Assembly: GCA_964451785.1 (NCBI GenBank)
Contig: CAYVJG010000044.1
Location: forward strand, 1-18,250
Direction of reading: 5' to 3'
Source: JAJYSO01 sp964451785
GTDB taxonomy: Bacteria > Bacteroidota > Bacteroidia > Flavobacteriales > Flavobacteriaceae
Length of the DNA: 18,250 nt
Part shown: piece after piece, positions 1 through 7,073 of the stretch
Layout: each line of letters starts with the position of its first letter
Position numbering within the stretch: position 1 is the stretch's first letter
Program-made: the position numbers and the translations under genes
Notes under the pieces: model-generated
Database searches by the model: none
What the model was told of the DNA's origin: nothing
The model's input: only the letters and a program-made list of their open reading frames with translations

Positions 1-220
1 TTACGATAAATTTTCGATAGGCCAAAAGAAGTAAAACTTTTAAAAACAATCTCTTTAATACTAAAATCGCTCAAAGACCAAGTATACAGGGGTTTTGCAG
101 ATATTTTCAAAAAACGTTTTGGATATTATTGATTTTTTAGTTTTAAGACAGTTTGCTGTACCCATATGTGACTATAACTTTAGAACAATCTATATTTGTG
201 CTTTTAAAAAAGAATAGGTC
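1..220. other. Left edge, no complete gene
   Basis: I see no gene here that I can support. The + frame from position 2 reads YDKFSIGQKK and stops at 32-34; this could be the tail of a gene entering from the left, but ten residues are too few to judge. A minus-strand frame is open from about 125 to the edge without an ATG and reads as AT-rich, low-information sequence. The last 50 bases carry the putative promoter of the YceI gene. Confidence 0.4.
167..198 (+). promoter_or_regulatory. Putative Bacteroidota-type promoter of the YceI gene
   Basis: TATATTTG at 191-198 matches the Bacteroidota -7 consensus TAnnTTTG exactly. TGTG at 167-170 lies 20 bases upstream, the expected distance for the -33 element (consensus TTTG, one mismatch). 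The predicted start of transcription would be near 205, giving a leader of about 15 bases before the ATG at 221. Inferred from pattern only. Confidence 0.45.
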
Positions 221-754
221 ATGACCCATTGGATAGCTGATTTAGAACACAGCGAAATAAGATTTAAAGTCGCGCACTTAAATATTGTATATACCACAGG
301 GAAGTTTGGAAAGTTTCAAGTGCTTTTACACAAGTCAACTGACTTTGAAGAGGCTGAATTTACAGTAGAACTACAAGCCGATTCAATCCATACGCTTAAT
401 GCTATCCGCGATGAACGCTTGTGTAGCGAAGATTTTTTTGATGTAAAAAACTTTCCTTTAGTGACATTCACTTCAACGCATTGGACTGCTGTAGCCGATC
501 AAGAATATAGCTTAGAAGGCGATTTGAGTTTGCTGGCCGAAACAAAGTCAGTAAAATTAAAAGCCGTAGTAAACGGTCAGGCTATGGATCCGTATTCGGG
601 AGAAGAAAAGTTAGGCATGACCGTCACCGGAGTTATAGATCGTCGCGATTTTGGAATGACATTTAATTTGCCGCTCAAGGCAGGTGGCTGGGCTGTAGGG
701 AATAAAATCGAATTAACGGCAGAGTTAGAATTTAAGCCGGTTGACACTGAATAA
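221..754 (+). CDS. YceI family protein
   Basis: This 177-residue protein matches the YceI family, whose lipocalin-like beta barrel binds isoprenoid or other amphiphilic ligands. The N-terminus WIADLEHSEIRFKVAHL corresponds to the family opening (W-x-I-D-x-x-H-S-x-x-x-F-x-V-x-H). It is followed by the G-K-F motif (about residues 28-32), by residues 60-80 with DERLCSEDFFDV, and by FPLVTFTS, all in family order. The length is typical for the cytoplasmic form. No signal peptide is visible, unlike E. coli YceI, so it probably acts in the cytoplasm. The ligand cannot be told from sequence. It stands alone, convergent with the MFS gene, and has its own putative promoter. The start at 221 fits because the family motif begins four residues later. 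Confidence 0.9.
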   Translation: MTHWIADLEHSEIRFKVAHLNIVYTTGKFGKFQVLLHKSTDFEEAEFTVELQADSIHTLNAIRDERLCSEDFFDVKNFPLVTFTSTHWTAVADQEYSLEGDLSLLAETKSVKLKAVVNGQAMDPYSGEEKLGMTVTGVIDRRDFGMTFNLPLKAGGWAVGNKIELTAELEFKPVDTE

Positions 755-772
755 AAGTTTGCAGTGCATATA

Positions 773-934
773 ATACGGAAGTGACATTCAAAATGGACCA
801 ATCTTCCTGTTAAAATTACAAATCTCTGCGTTATAAATGCTCGTCATAGCTATGGCTATGCCTGTGCTTTTTGCCTTGACCTTTGAAATTTTAACGCCAA
901 AATATTTAGTCTATTTTAAAAATCATTTCCGTAT
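773..934 (+). repeat. 162-bp imperfect palindrome, copy A (MITE-like)
   Basis: This block begins ATACGGAA (773-780) and ends TTCCGTAT (927-934), a perfect 8-bp terminal inverted repeat. The similarity continues inward imperfectly (ATTCAAAATGGACCAA on the left against TTTTTAAAATAGACTAAA on the right, reverse complemented). Inner arms GTTAAAATT-CAAA pair again, and CATAGC-TATG-GCTATG (845-860) lies almost at the exact centre, so the whole unit could fold as one long interrupted hairpin. A second copy lies at 6901-7062 in the opposite orientation, also 162 bp, with about six differences by eye. There is no coding capacity. I read it as a non-autonomous repeat; whether it moves by a transposase or is a structural repeat is unknown. 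Confidence 0.85.
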
Positions 935-940
935 AAAATG

Positions 941-970
941 AAAATCCCCTCTAAAATTAATTCTAGAGGG
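941..970 (-). terminator. Terminator of the MFS gene
   Basis: Arms CCCTCTA (947-953) and TAGAGGG (964-970) form a perfect 7-bp stem. On the minus strand the stem is followed by GATTTT. It lies 28 bases beyond the stop codon of the MFS gene, directly next to the 162-bp repeat. Confidence 0.7.
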
Positions 971-997
971 ATGTATTACAAGTGAATTACACTTGAT

Positions 998-2176
998 TTA
1001 AGCGGCGTTTGAAGTCGCTAGATTTTGCCTTCTTTTTTTCTGTCCAATTAAAAATACAGTTGCTAAGACAGCGCCTGAAAATGCCAAGCCGCTACCTACT
1101 AAAACAGGGGTGTCATAGGCAAAACCTAGGGTGATAGGAATACCACCTAAGTAAGCGCCTAAAGTGTTACCCATATTAAAACAAGCTTGTCCTGCTGAGG
1201 CCGCAAAGGTTTCAGCGCCTTTAGCATCGCGAATAAGCATCATTTGTAAAGGTGTTCCTACTAAAAAAGCAATGATGCCGGTGGTGAAAGCCATGACGTA
1301 AGCCATATATTCAATTGGCGCTGTATAGTGCACCGTAATGAGACAAATGACCATTGCGGTAAATCCGGTGATGGCAGCTTTTGTCGGGTTGGTCATATCA
1401 GCTAGTTTTCCGCCGAGCAAGTTGCCGATAACCATACCTAAACCTACTAAAATCATAATGATAGGCACGCGACTTTCAGGTAAGCCCGAAACATTCATAA
1501 CCATTGGCGCAATGTAGGATACCCACGCAAATAATCCGCCGGTTCCAATGGCAATGACCGCCACTAATAGCCAAGCGCGTTTAGTGGTAAAATAGCTGAG
1601 TTGTTTTTTGAGATTGAGCCCTTTTTGTTGAGGAAGATTAGGGAGCCACAGCCAGATAGCAAGTAAGGTTAAAAGGCCGATTAATGTAATTAACCCATAA
1701 GACAAGCGCCAATCAAAATGCCCCCCGATGTAAGTGCCAATCGGTACTCCGATGAGGTTGGCAACAGTTAATCCGGTAAACATAATCGATACGGCTTGCG
1801 CTTCTTTGCCGGGTTTTGCCAAACGTGTAGCCACTACTGACCCTACTCCAAAAAAGGCGCCGTGCGGCAAACCAGCTGTAAATCGAGATATTTCGAGTAA
1901 GGTAAAACCAGGCGCAATAGCAAATAAGCCATTAAAAATGACAAAGAGTAGCATTAAGAATAACAGGATTTTTTTAGGTGGAAATTTTCCTGAAATTAAA
2001 ACTAAGGTTGGCGCGCCTACCACAACACCTAAAGCATATAAAGCGATGAGGTGAGCCGCAGTAGGAATACTGACATCTAAATCTTGAGCTAGCGTTGGCA
2101 AGATTCCCATCATGGTAAACTCAGTCATCCCGATGGCCATGCCGCCACAAGCTAAGGCTAAAAGTCCCTTTTTCAT
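998..2176 (-). CDS. MFS transporter, AraJ/YdhP-like (DHA1 family)
   Basis: A 392-residue, strongly hydrophobic protein with the pattern of 12 membrane segments, the normal size for major facilitator drug:H+ antiporters. The N-terminus (MKKGLLALACGGMAIGMTEFTMMGILP) fits the AraJ/YdhP subgroup. Around residues 144-160 the stretch GVPIGTYIGGHFDWRLSY corresponds to motif C-type sequence of this group, and HGAFFGVG near residue 105 is also typical. It likely exports a small compound across the inner membrane by proton exchange. Relatives are called arabinose or drug efflux proteins, but the substrate is not predictable. It follows the asparaginase gene on the same strand, separated by two hairpins, so it is probably transcribed on its own. 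Confidence 0.88.
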   Translation of the reverse strand: MKKGLLALACGGMAIGMTEFTMMGILPTLAQDLDVSIPTAAHLIALYALGVVVGAPTLVLISGKFPPKKILLFLMLLFVIFNGLFAIAPGFTLLEISRFTAGLPHGAFFGVGSVVATRLAKPGKEAQAVSIMFTGLTVANLIGVPIGTYIGGHFDWRLSYGLITLIGLLTLLAIWLWLPNLPQQKGLNLKKQLSYFTTKRAWLLVAVIAIGTGGLFAWVSYIAPMVMNVSGLPESRVPIIMILVGLGMVIGNLLGGKLADMTNPTKAAITGFTAMVICLITVHYTAPIEYMAYVMAFTTGIIAFLVGTPLQMMLIRDAKGAETFAASAGQACFNMGNTLGAYLGGIPITLGFAYDTPVLVGSGLAFSGAVLATVFLIGQKKRRQNLATSNAA

Positions 2177-2196
2177 AAATTCATTTTTTGAGCGTG

Positions 2197-2229
2197 CAAA
2201 TGTCGGCTATATTTTACAATCTAACAAAA
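2197..2229 (-). promoter_or_regulatory. Possible promoter of the MFS gene
   Basis: On the minus strand TTTG (2228-2225) is followed after 20 bases by GACATTTG (2204-2197), which matches TAnnTTTG except for the first T. Spacing and distance to the ATG at 2176 fit a Bacteroidota promoter. Weak evidence because one core base deviates. Confidence 0.35.
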
Positions 2230-2233
2230 TAGA

Positions 2234-2289
2234 AAAGCGACAGTTTTAGCTTATCTGCTTACTATAAGATAAGTTTAACGTGTCGCTTT
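2234..2289 (-). terminator. Two-part hairpin between ansB and the MFS gene
   Basis: The outer arms AAAGCGACA (2234-2242) and TGTCGCTTT (2281-2289) pair perfectly over 9 bp. Inside them CTTATCT (2250-2256) and AGATAAG (2267-2273) pair perfectly over 7 bp. On the minus strand the stem is followed by TTCTATTTTG, on the plus strand by GTTTTG. It may be a second terminator after the asparaginase gene; since it also sits 58 bases before the MFS start, a leader role cannot be excluded. Confidence 0.6.
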
Positions 2290-2300
2290 GTTTTGGGTGT

Positions 2301-2322
2301 AAAAAACTGATAGTCAGTTTTT
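2301..2322 (-). terminator. Terminator of the asparaginase gene
   Basis: Arms AAAAACTGA (2302-2310) and TCAGTTTTT (2314-2322) form a perfect 9-bp stem with a 3-base loop. The stem overlaps the asparaginase stop codon and ends in a run of T on the minus strand, the form of an intrinsic terminator. Confidence 0.75.
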
Positions 2323-3379
2323 AATTTTGAAAAAATAGTTTTTGTAATTCAGCTTTGTCCTCTGTTTTAGTCAAAGCTAATTGCAGTAAAATACGGGCTT
2401 TTTGCGGATTCAAATTATCGGCAACAATAAATCCTAAAGCTTCATCGTCAATTTCATTGTGCAGCGTAACTCGACCGCCTCCAATACGTGAAGAGCGGCA
2501 AACGATAATGCCTTTTTTTACGGCTTTTTCCAAAGCTTTTAATGTGGCTGTGTTGACATTTCCATTTCCGACACCGGCATACACAATACCGTCAACATTG
2601 TGCTTGATAGCAGCTTTAACTAGCCAGGCTGGTGAACCGGCATACCCGTAAATGATAGCTACTTTAGGTAATTCGTCTAGTTTATTTACTTCAAATTTAT
2701 CAGCTGAATGGTTGATAGGCTTGTAATAATAATGCACTTGCCCATCGTGCACTAAGCCTATAGGGCCAAAATTACGTGATTGGAAAGCAGTTACGTTTGT
2801 CGTGCTGGTTTTATCCACATCACGTGCCGCAAAAATATACTCATTCATGGCTACCACAACCCCCACATGCGCACTAGCCGGAGCCGAAGCTACAGTAACG
2901 GCATCTAGTAAATTGCGATTGCCATCTTGACTCAATGCTGTTGAAGGACGCATAGCACCTACTAGCACTACAGGTTTATCTGAATTTACGGTTAGGCTCA
3001 AAAAGTAAGCGGTTTCTTCCATGGTGTCTGTACCATGCGTAATCACAATGCCGTCAGCTAAGTTTTGGGCAAAAATTTCGTTGATGCGTTTGCTCAGTTT
3101 TAGCCAGGTGGCAACATTCATATCTTGACTGCCAATGTTGGCAATTTGTTCACCATTTACAGTCGCTATTTTGTGGATGGCCGGCACGGCGTTTACCAAT
3201 TCTTTAATCGGCACTTCTCCTGCGGTATAAGCTGCTTTTGTGGCTGATTCGCCAGCTCCGGCAATAGTTCCTCCGGTAGCTAAGATGATGATTCGCGGTT
3301 TTTGACTGTCTGTTTGTGCTTGCAGTTGTGGAGCTAAACTCAACAGGCAAATGAAACCAATTAAGAGTGATTTGATCAT
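2321..3379 (-). CDS. ansB: Type II L-asparaginase, exported
   Basis: This 352-residue protein hydrolyses L-asparagine (often also glutamine) to aspartate and ammonia. A signal peptide is clear: positive start MIK, hydrophobic core to about residue 18, then LQAQ, so cleavage near residue 22 and a periplasmic location are expected. The first catalytic motif ATGGTIAG is at residues 34-41, with the nucleophilic Thr35. The second motif HGTDTMEET is at 115-123, holding the Thr-Asp pair of the second triad. VGAMRPSTALSQDG further on is also characteristic. The length matches periplasmic type II enzymes. It is a single-gene unit with its own terminator. Substrate preference for Asn over Gln is not settled by sequence alone. 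Confidence 0.93.
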   Translation of the reverse strand: MIKSLLIGFICLLSLAPQLQAQTDSQKPRIIILATGGTIAGAGESATKAAYTAGEVPIKELVNAVPAIHKIATVNGEQIANIGSQDMNVATWLKLSKRINEIFAQNLADGIVITHGTDTMEETAYFLSLTVNSDKPVVLVGAMRPSTALSQDGNRNLLDAVTVASAPASAHVGVVVAMNEYIFAARDVDKTSTTNVTAFQSRNFGPIGLVHDGQVHYYYKPINHSADKFEVNKLDELPKVAIIYGYAGSPAWLVKAAIKHNVDGIVYAGVGNGNVNTATLKALEKAVKKGIIVCRSSRIGGGRVTLHNEIDDEALGFIVADNLNPQKARILLQLALTKTEDKAELQKLFFQN

Positions 3380-3558
3380 AATATATTAGGTTGTTGTTTG
3401 CTACGAAAATAAGTATTTGTGATGAACTTACTGCATTTCGTTTGAAAGCCTCAATGTGTAAAGTGAAAATTAATTCTGATAGCCTTTAACTAAAAAAATA
3501 AATCTTAGTATTCACTGATTTTTAAATCGGTAAAAGAAGCTTATTAGTACTAATATTT

Positions 3559-3566
3559 TATTTTTG
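3559..3566 (+). promoter_or_regulatory. Possible -7 box of the GT9 gene
   Basis: TATTTTTG matches the Bacteroidota -7 consensus TAnnTTTG and lies 50 bases before the ATG at 3617. No TTTG-like -33 element is found at the usual distance. The other bases between 3380 and 3616 hold nothing else that I can support. Confidence 0.3.
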
Positions 3567-3616
3567 TATGATATTACAATTTTTAGCGTTCTAATAATAA
3601 AGCTAGCCCAATCAAT

Positions 3617-4672
3617 ATGAAAGTATCTCCACGTATTAATGAATATCGAAGAAGATTTACACGTAGTTTGACTAAAAATGTAGGTGAAATTAAAATTCCT
3701 AAAGATGGGAATCCGATAAAACCTGACGAAATTAAATCGATATTGATTATTCGTCCTAACCATCGTTTAGGGAATCAATTGTTGGTGATACCTCTTGTGG
3801 AAGAATTGATGGCCGCATTTCCAAACGCTAAAATTGATTTGTTTTTAAAAGGCGGATTAGGCCCTATTCTCTTTCAGCATTTTGATCCTGTTAATCGCAT
3901 TATGCGTATGCCGCGTAAACCGATGAAGGAATTAGGAAAATATATCAAATCCTGGTTTGCTGTAAAATCGTATAAATACGATATGGTGATAAACGTGGTC
4001 AACACTTCTTCATCAGGACGACTGATTACTAATATGTCACGCGGGCGCTATAAATTTTTTGATATAGAAGAAGAAGAAGCTGCTGCTAAAAGCAAACAGT
4101 TCCAATACGATTTTAAACATATCGCCAAGGCATCCATTTTGAGTTTACGCGAATACTTGGCTCAATTAGGCTATGACCGTCGTCATGAACCTATCCCTTT
4201 AATGCGTTTGCGCTTAACCGATGAAGAACGCCAAAAAGGAAAACGCGAATTAGAGGCTATTGCCGATTCTTCTAAAAAAACAATTTGTATCTTTACTTAT
4301 GCTACACGCGATAAATGCTATACAAAAGATTGGTGGAAAGACTGTTATGAAAGTTTACAAGAAAAATTTCCGGATTGTAATATTGTAGAAATGTTGCCTG
4401 CCGAAAAAGTGTCACAAGTCGATTTTGCAGCCCCGCATTATTACAGTCGCGATATTATGGAAATGACCGGATTTTTGGCCGCTTGTGATGTTTTTATTGG
4501 TGCCGATAGCGGAATTATGCATTTGTCTAGTGCTTCAGGCGTAGCGACGATTGGCTTGTTTAAAGTGACAAAAGCTATTAAGTATGAACCTTATGGCCCT
4601 AAAAACATTGCTGTAGATACTACGCAAGTTCCTATGCGTAAATTGATGGAACAAGTGCAAGACTATTTGTGA
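3617..4672 (+). CDS. Glycosyltransferase family 9 (heptosyltransferase-like)
   Basis: A 351-residue GT-B glycosyltransferase of family GT9, which includes the ADP-heptose:LPS heptosyltransferases. The N-terminal Rossmann domain opens with SILIIRPNHRLGNQLLVIPLV-type sequence (residues 41-61), equivalent to the family's R-x-x-x-x-G-D motif, although here the usual Asp is replaced by Asn (LGN). The nucleotide-sugar domain contains DVFIGADSGIMHLSSA (from about residue 291) followed by G-x-x-x-I-G-L-F, the hallmark of GT9. No signal peptide; it acts on the cytoplasmic face of the inner membrane, probably in LPS core or other envelope glycan synthesis. No other glycan gene lies nearby, so the acceptor and donor are unknown. 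An N-terminal extension of about 40 residues precedes the domain; the ATG at 3617 is the only good start. Confidence 0.85.
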   Translation: MKVSPRINEYRRRFTRSLTKNVGEIKIPKDGNPIKPDEIKSILIIRPNHRLGNQLLVIPLVEELMAAFPNAKIDLFLKGGLGPILFQHFDPVNRIMRMPRKPMKELGKYIKSWFAVKSYKYDMVINVVNTSSSGRLITNMSRGRYKFFDIEEEEAAAKSKQFQYDFKHIAKASILSLREYLAQLGYDRRHEPIPLMRLRLTDEERQKGKRELEAIADSSKKTICIFTYATRDKCYTKDWWKDCYESLQEKFPDCNIVEMLPAEKVSQVDFAAPHYYSRDIMEMTGFLAACDVFIGADSGIMHLSSASGVATIGLFKVTKAIKYEPYGPKNIAVDTTQVPMRKLMEQVQDYL

Positions 4673-4729
4673 TTTGAATCCACCCATTTTATTTCCTCAA
4701 TCAAAAGACTAGAGCTAACACGAAAAGAT

Positions 4730-4762
4730 TCAGGAATCACACGAAAGGATTCGTGCGGCAGC
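4730..4762 (+). repeat. 33-bp direct repeat, copy 1
   Basis: The unit starts TCAGGAA and contains CACGAA-AGGA-TTCGTG (4740-4755), a perfect 6-bp stem with a 4-base loop, then CGGCAGC. It differs from copy 2 at one base (T4737 against C5068). The unit is followed by A and eight T, so this copy could also end transcription of the GT9 gene. Confidence 0.85.
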
Positions 4763-4873
4763 ATTTTTTTTGATTTTACTTTTAAAGATCCACCTGTAAA
4801 GAAAGATTGAAAAGAATCGGCCTACTTTTAATTGCTGTAGAAAACCAGTAAAGCGCGCCGTCGTTGGTGAGGA

Positions 4874-4896
4874 GAAGGGCTCTTTTTTTGCCCTTC
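4874..4896 (+). repeat. Hairpin, 7-bp perfect stem
   Basis: GAAGGGC (4874-4880) and GCCCTTC (4890-4896) pair perfectly around a loop TCTTTTTTT. The T run is in the loop and not behind the stem, so it is not a standard terminator. Confidence 0.6.
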
Positions 4897-4955
4897 GGGG
4901 GACAAGCGTTTTGCGCTAGTTTTCAAGGGAATTAAAATCAGCCTAGCGTTTTTTG

Positions 4956-4984
4956 TTTCTTTTTTGGGCAATGCAAAAAAGAAA
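4956..4984 (+). repeat. Hairpin, 11-bp perfect stem
   Basis: TTTCTTTTTTG (4956-4966) and CAAAAAAGAAA (4974-4984) are perfect reverse complements around the 7-base loop GGCAATG. The arms are not followed by a T run on either strand in terminator position. Function unknown. Confidence 0.75.
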
Positions 4985-5060
4985 AGGACCTCCGCTATCG
5001 CAGGTTTGTATCGTATGGTAATGCTGTTAAGTCAAAATGCCATGCTATCATGCAAAAAGG

Positions 5061-5093
5061 TCAGGAACCACACGAAAGGATTCGTGCGGCAGC
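5061..5093 (+). repeat. 33-bp direct repeat, copy 2
   Basis: Same unit as at 4730-4762, offset by 331 bp, with the hairpin CACGAA-AGGA-TTCGTG at 5071-5086. It is followed by TAGGATTCGGATGGCAG, which looks like a degenerate further half-unit, and then GAGGATTTTTT. Confidence 0.85.
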
Positions 5094-5154
5094 TAGGATT
5101 CGGATGGCAGTGAGGATTTTTTACGTTTTTATAACTAATGAAATAGATATTTTC

Positions 5155-5162
5155 TATTTTTG
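5155..5162 (+). promoter_or_regulatory. Possible -7 box of the M49 peptidase gene
   Basis: TATTTTTG matches TAnnTTTG and lies 49 bases before the ATG at 5212. No -33 element is visible at the usual spacing. Confidence 0.35.
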
Positions 5163-5211
5163 ATAACGCTATTTAAAGTCAAATAGAAATCGTAAATTAG
5201 AATAACGTATT

Positions 5212-6885
5212 ATGAAAAAAAGAACAGCATTATTAGTCGGCGGGATGGTTGCTGCAAGTTTAACCGCTTGTAAACAATCTAAAAAACAAAATTCGCCCTC
5301 TGAAGCTGAAAATAAAGTGGAAATGAAGGCAACACAAGATAACGCCATTCAACAAAAAGTGGATCAATACGCTAAAGTTAAGTTGACTACAGATATTTCA
5401 ACTTTAACTGAGGAGCAAAAGCAAATGATTCCCTTGTTGATCAAAGCGGCCAAAGTGATGGATACGCTTTATTGGGCACAAACCTATGGCAATTTAGATA
5501 GTTTGTTAAACACTATTTCTGATCCTGCAACTAAAGAATTTGTTCAAATCAATTACGGTCCTTGGGATAGACTAGACAATGATAAAGCTTTTGTAAAAGG
5601 CATTGGCCCTAAACCGGCTGGAGCAAATTTTTACCCTAAGGATATGACTAAGGAAGAGTTTGAGCAAGCTGATTTAAAAGGAAAGGATGGACTTTACAGC
5701 TTTATTCGTCGTGATGAAACCGGTAAACTGTATGTCTTGCCGTATCACGAAAAATTTAAAGCGCAACTTAAACGCGCTGCCGATTATTTGCGTCAAGCGG
5801 CTAAACTTGCCGAAAATGATAGCTGGGCAAAATATTTAAACTTGCGTGCTGATGCGTTAGAAAGCGATCAATTCCGCACGAGCGATTTAGCTTGGATGGA
5901 TATGAGTGATAATACCTTAGGCTTAGTTATCGGTCCAATTGAAACTTACGAAGACCAGCTGTTTGGCTATAAAGCCTCTTATGAGTCTTATGTGTTGCGC
6001 AAAGATAAAGACTGGAGTCAACGTTTGGCAAAATATGCGGCTTACCTCCCTGAATTACAGAAAAATTTACCTGTTCCGGAAGCTTATAAGCAAGAAACGC
6101 CGGGTTCTGATGCTGATTTGAATGCTTATGACGTTATTTACTATGCCGGGGCGGCTAATGCTGGTGGTAAAACCATTGCAATTAACTTGCCTAATGATGA
6201 GGAAGTACAGCTTAAACGCGGAACACGTCGCTTGCAACTCAAAAATGCTATGCGTGCTAAATTTGACAAAATCTTGGTGCCGATTGCGAATGTGTTGATT
6301 ACTCCTGAACAGCAAAAACACATTACGTTTGATGCCTTTTTTGCTAATACTATGTTTCACGAAGTGGCTCATGGTTTAGGGATTAAAAATACGTTAGACG
6401 GTAAAGGTACTGTGCGTAAAGCATTGAAAGAACACGCCTCAGCTGTTGAAGAGGGCAAGGCCGATATTCTTGGCCTCTATATGGTAGAACAGCTTTTAGA
6501 TAAAGGAGAGTTAAACGGTAATTTAAAAGATTACTATACCACTTTTGTAGCGAGTATCTTTAGATCAGTTCGTTTTGGTGCTGGTGATGCACATGGCGTA
6601 GCGAACATGATTCGCTTTAATTTCTTTAAAGAACACGGGGCCTTTGAACGTTTGGAGAATGGCTATTACAAAGTAAATTACGATAAAATGCACCAAGCAG
6701 TTAAAGATTTATCTCACCTGTTATTGACCTTGCAGGGTGATGGTAACTACAAAGCCGTTGCGGAGTTAGTGAAGAAAGAAGGGAAAATCGGTTCACAATT
6801 ACAAAGTGATTTAGAACGCTTAACTGCAGAAAATATTCCTGTAGATGTCATCTTTGAACAAGGTGTAAAAGTTCTCGGTTTATAA
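5212..6885 (+). CDS. Lipoprotein peptidase of the M49 (DPP III-like) family
   Basis: A 557-residue predicted zinc peptidase. Residues 1-20 form a lipoprotein signal (MKKR, hydrophobic stretch, lipobox LTAC with the lipidated Cys20), so it should be anchored to the envelope. The zinc motif HEVAH is at residues 383-387 within MFHEVAHGLG. The second motif EEGKAD is at 413-418, corresponding to the EExxAE/D motif that gives the third zinc ligand in M49. Classical dipeptidyl peptidase III has the hexapeptide HELLGH; this protein has a five-residue HExxH form. It probably releases dipeptides from peptides, but the bacterial lipoprotein branch is little characterised, and only membership in the metallopeptidase family is firm. 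It is a single gene between the repeat-rich gap and the second copy of the 162-bp repeat. Confidence 0.75.
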   Translation: MKKRTALLVGGMVAASLTACKQSKKQNSPSEAENKVEMKATQDNAIQQKVDQYAKVKLTTDISTLTEEQKQMIPLLIKAAKVMDTLYWAQTYGNLDSLLNTISDPATKEFVQINYGPWDRLDNDKAFVKGIGPKPAGANFYPKDMTKEEFEQADLKGKDGLYSFIRRDETGKLYVLPYHEKFKAQLKRAADYLRQAAKLAENDSWAKYLNLRADALESDQFRTSDLAWMDMSDNTLGLVIGPIETYEDQLFGYKASYESYVLRKDKDWSQRLAKYAAYLPELQKNLPVPEAYKQETPGSDADLNAYDVIYYAGAANAGGKTIAINLPNDEEVQLKRGTRRLQLKNAMRAKFDKILVPIANVLITPEQQKHITFDAFFANTMFHEVAHGLGIKNTLDGKGTVRKALKEHASAVEEGKADILGLYMVEQLLDKGELNGNLKDYYTTFVASIFRSVRFGAGDAHGVANMIRFNFFKEHGAFERLENGYYKVNYDKMHQAVKDLSHLLLTLQGDGNYKAVAELVKKEGKIGSQLQSDLERLTAENIPVDVIFEQGVKVLGL

Positions 6886-6900
6886 AAACGAATTCATCTT

Positions 6901-7062
6901 ATACGGAAATTATTTTTAAAATAGACCAAATATTTTGTCGTTAAAATTTCAAAGGTCAAGGCAAAAAGCACAGGCATAGCCATAGCTATGGCGAGCATTT
7001 ATAACGCAGAGATTTGTAATTTTAACAGGAAGATTGGTTCATTTTGAATGTCACTTTCGTAT
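6901..7062 (-). repeat. 162-bp imperfect palindrome, copy B (MITE-like)
   Basis: Reverse complement of copy A (773-934) over its whole length of 162 bp, with about six base differences by eye and no gaps. It begins ATACGGAA (6901-6908) and ends TTTCGTAT (7055-7062), so one terminal base has diverged. It contains the perfect palindrome GCCATAGCTATGGC at 6979-6992, which has one change in copy A. It lies 15 bases after the M49 stop codon and just before a terminator hairpin. Confidence 0.85.
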
Positions 7063-7073
7063 TAAATAAATAA

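Larger units (their letters stand above)
4673..5211. other. 539-bp gap rich in hairpins and repeats
   Basis: No gene is supported. The gap holds two copies of a 33-bp direct repeat (4730-4762 and 5061-5093), and between them three hairpins: GAAGGGC/GCCCTTC (4874-4880 with 4890-4896), CGCTAG/CTAGCG (4914-4919 with 4943-4948) and an 11-bp perfect stem at 4956-4984. A 16-codon frame starts at 4971 inside the last hairpin (MQKRKGPPLSQVCIVW), which I consider spurious. The segment looks like the remains of a repeated element and not an ordinary spacer. Confidence 0.6.

Noticed and set aside
577..801. 74-codon minus-strand frame across the YceI 3' end
   Set aside because: Antisense to the YceI gene and running into the 162-bp repeat; no family resemblance.
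3514..3531. Inverted repeat ACTGATTT/AAATCGGT as terminator or operator
   Set aside because: One mismatched pair, a 2-base loop, no T run behind it, and AT-rich sequence; explained by chance.
3512..3763. 83-codon minus-strand frame over the GT9 start
   Set aside because: It overlaps the 5' end of a clear GT9 gene, and its translation is dominated by Asn, Phe, Tyr and Ile from AT-rich DNA, with no recognisable motif.
4730..5093. CRISPR-like array from the 33-bp repeat
   Set aside because: Only two full copies, 331 bp apart, with an unusual long interval and no cas gene. Spacer lengths do not fit.
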